Source: Tritrichomonas musculus (taxonomy: Eukaryota > Parabasalia > Tritrichomonadida > Tritrichomonadidae). From it: a stretch of DNA of 64,000 nt. The notes beneath the pieces were generated by a model. That model was not told the DNA's origin. It saw only the letters and a list, made by a program, of their open reading frames with translations, and searched no databases. Every line of letters starts with the position of its first letter. Positions within the stretch are counted from its first letter, which is position 1. Shown here one piece after another: positions 9,716 through 18,455 of the stretch. The position numbers were made by a program, and so were the translations under genes. The stretch spans positions 1,736,001-1,800,000 of the forward strand of contig JAPFFF010000006.1 of the NCBI GenBank assembly GCA_039105265.1. The letters run 5' to 3'.

Positions 9716-11264
9716 AAAGGAGAACGAAGACGGTTTTTTTTGTACGTTAAAAAATATATTAAAATGATTTTATATAATTAATTAATTGTCATTTTTTCGA
9801 TATTTGTTAATATTAATATTTTGTAATCATATTTAAATGAATATGTATTATTAAAATACATTTATTGTTCAAATAATGGAAATTATATGTTATATGTATC
9901 TGATTTTCATAAATAGGTATGTAAAATTAAGAAATCGTTTATATAAAAGATTAGTGATGGTATTATAACCCAATTGATCCTGCCTGAAAGGAAATTCAGC
10001 GTATGCATTTTTATTTATTTCCTAAGAAAGAAAAAATAATCATAAAATTTTTTTTGAAAGATTTTGAATAAATTATTTATTTCTATTCAATTACTCTCAA
10101 TTAAAATATTTATTTGAGAAAATTTTTTTTTCTTAAGAATTATTTTTATTTTATTTATGGATAATTTATACAATATAAACTTATTACAATGACATTTATA
10201 TAATTACGATATTTATTTATGTTTATATATAAAATATAAATTATATGTATTTCATTTATATAAAGATAAAAATGATTTAATTATACATTCTCAATCATCA
10301 ATAAGAAATTTTAAATTAAATATCATCGTCCAAGAGTCAATTTTGAGAACAATTTCATATAAAATAAATCTTTCATATTCAATTATTAATTTTCATGAAA
10401 TTCCATCATACAATGTATTAAAGTAGGATTTTTCTTGTAAAACATTTGTATTTCTTTACCATTAAATCTGCATTTATATTAATTTATCAAAATGAAGCCT
10501 ATTAATAAATAATTTTATTATAATTTTAATATTTATCAAAATATGCATGTTTTATTAATTATTACATCAGTAATAAATAATATTTCCCACCTTTACTTTA
10601 CTATTTTAGCCTTTTTCCTCATTCTAATATATCATATATTTTGGCTTCAAATTTGAAATATATCATATAAAAATCCAATATTTAATCAATTTAACAGGCT
10701 GGGTAAGCTCTTTTAATTTTTTGGTAGATTTGAAAAAAATATTTATAAAATATATACTAAATAATTAAACATAACATTTTAGTATGTCATTATATAAAAA
10801 TATAATAGTAAAAAAAGTGATTTATGTCATTTTTGTTAAGATAAAATAAAAATGAAAGAGATTATTTTATATAGTTTTAATTCAATTTTTTAAAAAAATA
10901 AAATGTTATTATCTTATTATATTTTTATAAACTATATATAATATCACATGATATAGTTTGTATACAATATATAATAAATAGATAAAACCTTAAACTATGA
11001 AAAATAATTATACAACTTGCACAGATTCTTTGTAACAATTTTGATATCTAAATGTTACAAGAAATTGAATTAAAAATTTATCATTATAATTCAATTTATT
11101 AACTTTTTCATAACTTTTATTTTTATTTTGTGAATATCTTTGTTTCCCTACGATATTTCTTTTTGGTTTCTTATTAATAATTATTCAATATATAATATTA
11201 TATTTATATTTATATAAAATAAGTCGAAAAAAACTTTGTCATAACCGTCTCTCCGTTCTCCTTT
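9716..11264. mobile_element. 8-bp-TSD element, AAAGGAGAACG ends (inner level)
   Basis: Left end AAAGGAGAACGAAGACGG (9716-9733); right end, read in reverse complement, AAAGGAGAACGGAGAGACGG ending at 11264. Both are flanked by TATTTTAT (9708-9715 and 11265-11272), an exact 8-bp target duplication. About 1.55 kb, AT-rich, with no transposase frame. The AAAGG start is shared with the elements at 40671 and 48020. Confidence 0.72.
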
Positions 11265-12399
11265 TATTTTATTAATATTTCTTAAATATCAGTAAATTAA
11301 AAATAAATAAAAAGTAATATATAATTTTTGGACGAAATTTATTTTAAAAAATATTTTTTTTTATCTTGAAATAGCAAACAGAGGACAGATCTTATCTTCA
11401 ATAATTTTATAAATCTACTTTCACACTTTATACGCTTAATACTTTCATTAAATTAAATAATAATATAATAATAACAGGCTATTATAATGAATAAGACTAA
11501 AATAAATAATTATCAAGAATTTCAGATTATATCTATATAAACCATGCATTATTCGTTAAAGAAATAATTATTAAACCAATTAAATATCAGTTATTTGTCA
11601 AATGACAACAATAAAACATATTTTTGAGAATCTTTGTTTCATAATCGTAACTTTTAACCAAGGAAATAATTTAATTTATGAATTATCAAATAATATCATT
11701 GATATTAGTAATAATATATCATTTTATGCTATATTCTTTGTTTGTTTAAATTTCGAATATTGAAATCCTTTAATTGCTCAACGATTACAAAAGTTAAAAA
11801 TGTGAATATTTAAATTATTTTATTTAAACAAATATAAAAATTACCTTAAAAAACAAATTATTTGGTGCTCTTTTTTTATTTTTTTAGAAATAAAAATTTG
11901 AATTGTTTATTTTCTCATATTCAATTTTAAAATCAATATACTATTACTTGTAGCGAACCAAATTAAACAATTATACATTAATTATACATTATTTTACCTG
12001 TGTAAATAAATATCTAAATTTGAAATAAATTGGTTAACCAAAGGTAGTTCTCGCACCTCTATGTTTCATAACTTTATAATGTGATTGTTTTTTCATGCAA
12101 AATTACTTGAATAATGTTTTAAATTATTGTTACTTTTTACTATTATTATTAAAACTATTTATTTTATTACACGGACGAGATCCGAATTTCAATATTTTTT
12201 ATTATTTGTTTTTACTTTCATTCATTAATTTTTATATAATAATAAATTTCAGAATATTTAAAACCTATATAATAATTCTCATCGGACAATATTTATCAGA
12301 GAACTTGCAATTAATAGATCATTTCAGATCGTGTATCAAAAAGTTTGTATAGAAATTTGAATTATATTCAAAAAGTTTCAAATCCTAGTTTCCCCTTAA

Positions 12400-12865
12400 T
12401 TGATTACAAATTATTGATTGGTTGTTAGGTGAAAAAAACAGAAGACAAAATTAAAATTCAAAGCTTATTTTATGATAAAAAAAATATTTTTATTCTCTTT
12501 TATATCATACAAAAGAATTAGTATTTTGAGGAAATATAGTTCAATATATATTATTAAATAGTTGCTAAACTGCAAAAGACCTTTTTACAAATTCAAATTT
12601 TATTAAAATTTCTTATTTCAAAAAATATTCCAAATTTCAACATTTGAATAGCATTCTGATATTACAATTTTGATTCAAATAACTTTGGTTTCTGGATTCA
12701 ATTTGATCACTATATTTTTTTTTCAAGTTAGATGATTATGATATTATTTAAACACTATTCAATAAAACAATAATAAACTGCATTAAAAAATTAAAAAAAT
12801 AAATTGACAATTTACAATATTATATAATATAAATTAAAATTTGGTCTAGTTTCATCTTCATTGCT
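12400..12865. other. AT-rich intergenic region
   Basis: 3' flank of the WD40-bromodomain gene between it and the outer transposon end. No gene or paired repeat was recognised. Confidence 0.6.
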
Positions 12866-15802
12866 TCATTTCGATTTAACTTGCCTTCTATCCCTGTATT
12901 GCTTAGAAAGAATATTAAGTGAACTTTTTAAATTATCCTGAATTTCTTTAGCAAGAGCCACGATTGACGATGTTGGATCATTGTATAAGACAGCATTAGA
13001 ATAAATAAGTTGTATATCAAAATGAATCGCTTCAGTAGACCTATAATATCCACTTTCTAGTCTTTCGCGTAAAAATCTGAGTGACATCGGACAACTGACT
13101 ATTGTTTCGTAATCTTTTATAACATTTGGATCAGGGACAGAATAAAACAATTTGAATTTATTATTAGCTAGTAATGAATCAACGGCTGCAATCATTCCCG
13201 CTTCAATACCTTCAACACATAAAGATGTATCTACATATTTTTTTTCTTCATCATTTAATGAAACAATTTCCCACGGCGAAATATTTGAAATTTCACCATT
13301 GCCCCAATCAACTTTAATTGATTCAAACGGAGCATTTTTTAGCTTTGGACTGATTTCTGTTATATGACCCGTGTAAGGTGAAATTCCCCCGTCTTCAGAA
13401 ACAAACGGAACAACCACCTTATCGTTTATTTTCAATGATTTTCCGATCTTTTTGGCAAATTTAAACTTATTCAATGGTATTAAGAAAGTGACTTCCTCCG
13501 GAATTGGAAAATGAATGGTAGTCAAACCTGCTAAATTAGCGGAGCTCATTTTCAGTTCCAATCCATAATCATGGGCTGTATATTGTTGTATTACGCAGCG
13601 CGATATTTCAGTCATCTTATCTGGCCTCTTCATAGTTGTTTGGCTTTTTATTTCATCATCATCTTCAAGATTTGACAAATATTTCAAATAGGCTGACCAA
13701 ATAAGTACAACTTCATCGCCAACTTGAGGAATGAAGATATTATCATCACATGCAATAGCACAAGCATAATCAGGCCAATAACCACGTGCAACATCTTCAG
13801 AGAGTACAATTGAGGTTTTTTCTTCGATCTCGAACTGATCACCATTATTGTTAGCCGACTTGAAGAAAGAGTTGTCGAAATCACTTTGATCAATGAATAA
13901 ATAATCATCTGTATCACTTTGTATTTGTTGTGGAGCAATACTTTTTATTTTAACTTTCTTTTTCTTCTTCATACTTAATTTCTCATTGTCATTATCATTA
14001 TTTTCTTGTATTTCTTGGTGCGGTTGCTGCTCATTTTCATCAATTTCATCTTCATCAGAATATTCTGATGAGCTACTTTCATTATCTGAAACAATTGATC
14101 CTCCTTTTGGATTTACAGGATATTCAATAGATATGTGAACATGAAGTGGTGGAGGCCCAATTATATTTGATGTTGAGGTTGATATTGTTTGGCGATCAGG
14201 AGCTGTCATTTTTTGAATCAAGCTTAATTCAATTGCACAATTTTTCAATACTGGAGCTTGTAATGTCATTAATCGAAGGTTCATATTTCTAATGTCATGT
14301 TTTCTTGGTTGATCTTCTTTTTTTAATTTGACCCCTTTACGATTAAGAAATACTCCAGGATTCTTTTCATCTTCAAAGAATTCGCCAATGAAAAAGTCTG
14401 GAAATGCTTTTCTAAGTGAATCATTTGGGCCAAAAGTGCAAAATGTTGAAATTGAACCGAGTGAATCACATGCATATATCCATTGACCATCCTTAGACCA
14501 AGTTGCATCTAAAAAGCCTGTATCTTCTGCACATTTCATTTCAGTAAGAATTTCATTACGTTTAACGTCAGCAATAGCGACAAATCCGCTTGAATTTCCA
14601 AAGAAAAATACTTCTCTATAAACTGGATTGGCTGCAATGCATGTACAATCATCAAAGGCATTGCAATCCGGAAGTTTTCCATAGGTTTCGCCTGTATATG
14701 TATCGCATATATAAACACCATTTGATTTAGCTAATACGAGAAGATGTTCATCTGCATCTAATGCAAGTTGATGTATCTTCGTAGGTCTTCTGGCAGCTCC
14801 TGTTTGTTTGAATACATATTTTTTTGAATATTTGAAGTTTTCCATTTCCCATACACACGCAACTCCTTCTTCATTGCTGGCTGTAATCAAGTGAGGTGCA
14901 TATTCACTTGGAGATCCACTTATAAAATATGATGAAGAAAAGGTTGTCAATCCAACAAGCGAAGTGTGAAGTTCAAGTTGAAATATTGTCATCGTTTTGA
15001 GAGCTATAACTACAACAACTGATGGCTCGCATGTATATGATAAAAATTCACCTCCTGGCGAAAATGCAACCCATGCTGCTGGTCCTTTGCCAATTGTTGT
15101 AATTACACGGCAAGGACCAGAAGATTGTAGAGCATCGCATGTAACCCAAACAGGTATTGTACCATCTTCACAAGCCGCAGCAATCATTGAGCCGCTTGGG
15201 GAAAAAACCGCAGAATGCACAATATTAGAAGTAAAGTCAACTAGAGTAGCAGCGCATGATCCGTCAATAAGTGACCAAAGTCGAATTGTTTTGTCGTGAG
15301 ATGAACTTAATAGATATGTGCAAAGAGGATTAAAACAAACATTTGTTATACAATTTTCATGACCTGAAAGAGTGCAAATTGGATCCAAGTCTGGTAGAGT
15401 CCATAATCTAATTTTATTATCATCAGCTCCAGTAGCGAGAATACGTCCTAACGGATCCATTGCTAAACAATAAATAGCTTCATAATGACCAAAAATTCGT
15501 TTAATTCGATTAATTGTCTTAAATGGAAGCGTCGGAACAGGCGTACGAAAAGGTTGTATACGACGAAAAATAGATGGATAATCATCTTTTGGTAAAAGTG
15601 ATTTAATAAAATTATAAAATTGATTAGGAGGAAAATTTTTGAATCGGAGATCAAGTGCATCTTCAACTGAAGTACAAGATGGAGGATAAAGTTTGTTTTT
15701 ATCGCAAAAAGCAACTAATTTTTCATAGACATCAGGTTGCTTGTTTCTTATAAAATGCGCGAGTAAAATTGCGAGTTCGCGCTTAATACTGTCGTTATTC
15801 AT
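12866..15802 (-). CDS. WD40-bromodomain protein (BRWD/PHIP-like)
   Basis: 978 residues. An N-terminal helical part (1-90) is followed by a WD40 propeller from about 103 to 480 (HYEAIYCLAMDPLGRILATG, HENCITNVCFN with DKTIRLW, then SPSGSMIAAACEDG). An acidic, Ser-rich and Lys-rich linker lies at about 590-660. A beta-rich middle (about 690-860) precedes a C-terminal bromodomain (about 865-965), with the ZA-loop phrase PDPNVIKDYETIV, then CPMSLRFLRERLESGYY and the BC-loop SNAVLYNDPTS. The order propeller - linker - bromodomain is that of BRWD1/PHIP chromatin proteins, which read acetylated histones. An Asn (YN) sits at the usual acetyl-lysine contact. Expected to be nuclear. No canonical Initiator was seen immediately upstream; the start is the first ATG of the frame. 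Confidence 0.9.
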   Translation of the reverse strand: MNNDSIKRELAILLAHFIRNKQPDVYEKLVAFCDKNKLYPPSCTSVEDALDLRFKNFPPNQFYNFIKSLLPKDDYPSIFRRIQPFRTPVPTLPFKTINRIKRIFGHYEAIYCLAMDPLGRILATGADDNKIRLWTLPDLDPICTLSGHENCITNVCFNPLCTYLLSSSHDKTIRLWSLIDGSCAATLVDFTSNIVHSAVFSPSGSMIAAACEDGTIPVWVTCDALQSSGPCRVITTIGKGPAAWVAFSPGGEFLSYTCEPSVVVVIALKTMTIFQLELHTSLVGLTTFSSSYFISGSPSEYAPHLITASNEEGVACVWEMENFKYSKKYVFKQTGAARRPTKIHQLALDADEHLLVLAKSNGVYICDTYTGETYGKLPDCNAFDDCTCIAANPVYREVFFFGNSSGFVAIADVKRNEILTEMKCAEDTGFLDATWSKDGQWIYACDSLGSISTFCTFGPNDSLRKAFPDFFIGEFFEDEKNPGVFLNRKGVKLKKEDQPRKHDIRNMNLRLMTLQAPVLKNCAIELSLIQKMTAPDRQTISTSTSNIIGPPPLHVHISIEYPVNPKGGSIVSDNESSSSEYSDEDEIDENEQQPHQEIQENNDNDNEKLSMKKKKKVKIKSIAPQQIQSDTDDYLFIDQSDFDNSFFKSANNNGDQFEIEEKTSIVLSEDVARGYWPDYACAIACDDNIFIPQVGDEVVLIWSAYLKYLSNLEDDDEIKSQTTMKRPDKMTEISRCVIQQYTAHDYGLELKMSSANLAGLTTIHFPIPEEVTFLIPLNKFKFAKKIGKSLKINDKVVVPFVSEDGGISPYTGHITEISPKLKNAPFESIKVDWGNGEISNISPWEIVSLNDEEKKYVDTSLCVEGIEAGMIAAVDSLLANNKFKLFYSVPDPNVIKDYETIVSCPMSLRFLRERLESGYYRSTEAIHFDIQLIYSNAVLYNDPTSSIVALAKEIQDNLKSSLNILSKQYRDRRQVKSK

Positions 15803-15922
15803 ATAATCAAAATCGGATTAAAGAAAAATATTATAAATGCACGAAATAATAACATAAATCTAAGAAAAAGTTTATCATATCGTTAAGAGAGACCGTTTAC
15901 TATGAAGTAAAATGCGATAATA
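15803..15922. promoter_or_regulatory. Divergent promoter region
   Basis: 120 bp separates two divergent start codons, so both promoters must lie here. No perfect TCAYW element is visible; a less AT-rich patch (about 15885-15905) stands out. Confidence 0.4.
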
Positions 15923-18052
15923 ATGTTTCAAGAAAATGAAGAAAGATATACAAATCAAAATTTACCTTTAGCTTTACAAAACGAAGAAAATTCGCATAGA
16001 TTTATTAAAGGTTCGCCAATATTTTTTTTTATGGCGTATGTGATTTTAATGATTTTTTTAATTACAACGATATACATTCGAACCAAATCAACTCAAATTA
16101 ATTCGAATGATTCAATCAATAAACAAATTAATGAATCGAAAAATGAAGGCAAATCCTATAGTATTAAATCTGATAATCAATGGTTAGATATTATCATTCC
16201 TCCAGAAAATCAAATCAAATCAAATCATGTATTTAAATACCCAGAAATCCTACAAAATCAAAATTTGTCTGATAATCATTTTTCTTTTGATCGACTTGAA
16301 TTTCAAATAGAAAATTCAAGATATATTCGATTAAATCCATATGATCAAAGCTTTAGTGAACCTAAAGTTCTTGTAATTGGAGCAAATACAGCTACTGGAT
16401 CAAAAGTTGTTTCGAAGTTAAAATTACAAAATATTCCTGTTATACCTATAAAAAATTATATTGATTTAGATTTCTCTTCCCCCGATGCCGAGGATTTTTT
16501 TTATAATGTAACATTAACTGGGGCAATTGTAGTGCATCAGCCTCCCTTGTTTCGATATGCAAGCCTTGATGGTTATTCATATATTAATGAAATAATTGGA
16601 AATTATACAGATGGACTAATGAATTTTTTATATAAACGAAATATTCCGGTTGTTTATGCTGTCACTCGTCCTTATTTTCAATCAAATACAAACGTTGATT
16701 ACTGTTATGGAGCAAAACTTGTTTTTTTACCAAATGTAATTGATTCAGAAGAGATTTATGATACTGAAAATATTTTGCTGCGAGCTGCTCGAAATTGTCA
16801 GCTGGTTAATCATTCAAAGATTGTAGTTTTTGAAAATTCAATCATTGAATCAGTAACATCTGAAGATGCAGCAGATTTTTTAATATCACAATTCAATAAT
16901 TTTCATTCAGGAAGAGTTACATTAGTTGGATCAACCAATATTTCTCTAAAAGAAGCAATTAAAATGGCGGTTAAAGAAAATTGCAAGATTACTTATCAAA
17001 AAACTTCACATAAATTAAAAAAGGTAAAAGAATCATCTAATAAGTATATTATTCACGGTGATGTTCAATCTTTAATTCAATCTGCATTTAGTGATTACAC
17101 TGAACAACCAATTGCAAAACCATATTTATCAATTGTTGTTACTGGAAGAAATGATCATTTTGCAAATGGTTTCGAAAACCGTTCTCAATTTTTTATTCAT
17201 CAACTTGCTAAATCATTCAAAAAAGTTCCAACTGCTTCATTTGAATTTATCTTTGTGGATTATGCAACAGATTACCCAAAAAATCCTTATTTATACGAGA
17301 TTTTTGATTGGCCACCAGAACTAATAAATCGAACCCGCATTATCATTGTTCCTGAGGCTTTTCATAAGGAAACTGCTGCTAGACTTTATTCATCAACACC
17401 ATTTTTGGAATATGTTGCAAAAAATATAGGAATATGGCGATCAAAAGGCGAATTCGTTTTAACAATGAATCCAGATAGTATTTTGTCAACGAATTTTATT
17501 GAATGCATATCTGGTCGTAATTTAAATGAAGGATTTCTTTACCAAACCACCCGTTTTTGCTTAGATGATGAAATGCTTCTGTCCAATACAATAGAAGAAG
17601 TCCTTAAACTTAACGAAGAGCCTTGGAATCAAAAAAAGTACAACTTCAAAGACTATTATGATATTGGCAGAAAAAGTTTCACTTTTTATCGTCAAGCTCA
17701 TAATTTTGAATCTTATTTATTTAGAGCAGGTGCAGGAGATTTTCTTCTTATGTCCAGGAAACTTTGGGATGCAATTGGAGGTTTTCATGAAATGAAATTC
17801 AACACACATGTTGACAACCTTTTAAACTTAAAGATGTTTAAACTTATTACTGGTTTTCCTAAGATGTTTCTACCATATACTATTATTCATCAAGAACATC
17901 CTCATATAAATCCAGTTTATGGTACAATTGATTCAATTTTAAATGTATTTTTACAGTATTTACATCATGGAAGAACGAATATTCTCCCTTTTGAATCAGA
18001 CAGGCTCGATTGGGGATACAAAAATATTACGTTTAAGGAAATTCATATTTAG
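15923..18052 (+). CDS. Type II membrane protein: Rossmann domain plus GT-A-like glycosyltransferase
   Basis: 709 residues. A short cytoplasmic N-terminus is followed by one transmembrane helix (about 32-52), the type II layout of Golgi glycosyltransferases. Residues about 147-390 resemble a nucleotide-sugar epimerase/NmrA-type Rossmann fold (KVLVIGANTATGSKVVSKL). From about 397 a GT-A fold begins (YLSIVVTGRNDHF, then FEFIFVDYATDYP, then GEFVLTMNPDSIL at about 510-519, where NPD sits at the position of a DxD metal motif, and a later GAGDFLLMSRKLWDAIGGF acceptor-side motif of GT2-like enzymes). A bifunctional role (sugar-nucleotide recognition plus transfer) for surface glycans is plausible. 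The classical DxD is not obvious, so metal use or activity is uncertain. Confidence 0.78.
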   Translation: MFQENEERYTNQNLPLALQNEENSHRFIKGSPIFFFMAYVILMIFLITTIYIRTKSTQINSNDSINKQINESKNEGKSYSIKSDNQWLDIIIPPENQIKSNHVFKYPEILQNQNLSDNHFSFDRLEFQIENSRYIRLNPYDQSFSEPKVLVIGANTATGSKVVSKLKLQNIPVIPIKNYIDLDFSSPDAEDFFYNVTLTGAIVVHQPPLFRYASLDGYSYINEIIGNYTDGLMNFLYKRNIPVVYAVTRPYFQSNTNVDYCYGAKLVFLPNVIDSEEIYDTENILLRAARNCQLVNHSKIVVFENSIIESVTSEDAADFLISQFNNFHSGRVTLVGSTNISLKEAIKMAVKENCKITYQKTSHKLKKVKESSNKYIIHGDVQSLIQSAFSDYTEQPIAKPYLSIVVTGRNDHFANGFENRSQFFIHQLAKSFKKVPTASFEFIFVDYATDYPKNPYLYEIFDWPPELINRTRIIIVPEAFHKETAARLYSSTPFLEYVAKNIGIWRSKGEFVLTMNPDSILSTNFIECISGRNLNEGFLYQTTRFCLDDEMLLSNTIEEVLKLNEEPWNQKKYNFKDYYDIGRKSFTFYRQAHNFESYLFRAGAGDFLLMSRKLWDAIGGFHEMKFNTHVDNLLNLKMFKLITGFPKMFLPYTIIHQEHPHINPVYGTIDSILNVFLQYLHHGRTNILPFESDRLDWGYKNITFKEIHI

Positions 18053-18455
18053 ATTGCTGAATTATTTTTATATTTAGATTGTTTTTAATTAATAAATATT
18101 ATTTATCTATTCAATTATACATCTTTTCATTCATTATCAATTTGTTCTTAGCGTTTTTCTTCTTTTTGAAATTAGTAATTTCAAATCAGCAATGAACATT
18201 ACTTAATGAATGGACGAAAAATAGCATAAAAAAATCAGAATGTAAAATGCGATGAAAAATTATTTGAGTTCTCATTATTTTATCATATTTGGAAATCCAT
18301 GATCATTATGTATATAAGCACAAGACTGAAAGCTAATTATAAGAATAACAAAACAAATATATCAAAGCATCATATTAATGAACAAAAATTTTAAAATACT
18401 AATAATTCATGTTTAAACAACTATTAAATAATTTAATGGTATCTGAATCAAAAGT
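18053..18455. other. Convergent intergenic region
   Basis: About 400 bp of AT-rich 3' flank between two convergent genes. Nothing else was recognised. Confidence 0.6.

Larger units (their letters stand above)
9125..12060. mobile_element. 8-bp-TSD element, AGARGTGCGAGAACTA ends (middle level)
   Basis: Left end AGAAGTGCGAGAACTA (9125-9140) and right end, read in reverse complement, AGAGGTGCGAGAACTA (12045-12060): 16 bp with one mismatch. The flanks are a perfect 8-bp direct repeat ATGTTTCA (9117-9124 and 12061-12068). The superfamily is not clear; hAT and P-type elements make 8-bp duplications. No long open frame is seen; length includes a nested insertion. Confidence 0.75.
7814..12399. mobile_element. 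TTAA-flanked element, GGGGAAACTAGGAT ends (outer level of a nest)
   Basis: TTAA at 7814-7817 is followed by GGGGAAACTAGGAT, and the exact reverse complement ending at 12395 is followed by TTAA at 12396-12399: 14-bp perfect terminal inverted repeats with a TTAA target duplication, about 4.6 kb. TTAA duplications are known for the piggyBac and Kolobok superfamilies; the G-rich ends look more Kolobok-like (inference). No transposase is readable, so the copy is non-autonomous or decayed. It contains a second element at 9125-12060, which contains a third at 9716-11264. Confidence 0.72.

Noticed and set aside
9972-9987. Word ATTGATCCTGCCTGA, close to the universal 5' end of small-subunit rRNA
   Set aside because: The similarity stops after about 15 bases and the following sequence is not rRNA-like.
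12095-12352. 85-codon open frame
   Set aside because: Composed of F/I/L/Y/N runs from AT-rich DNA inside a mobile element; no Initiator and no protein-like pattern.
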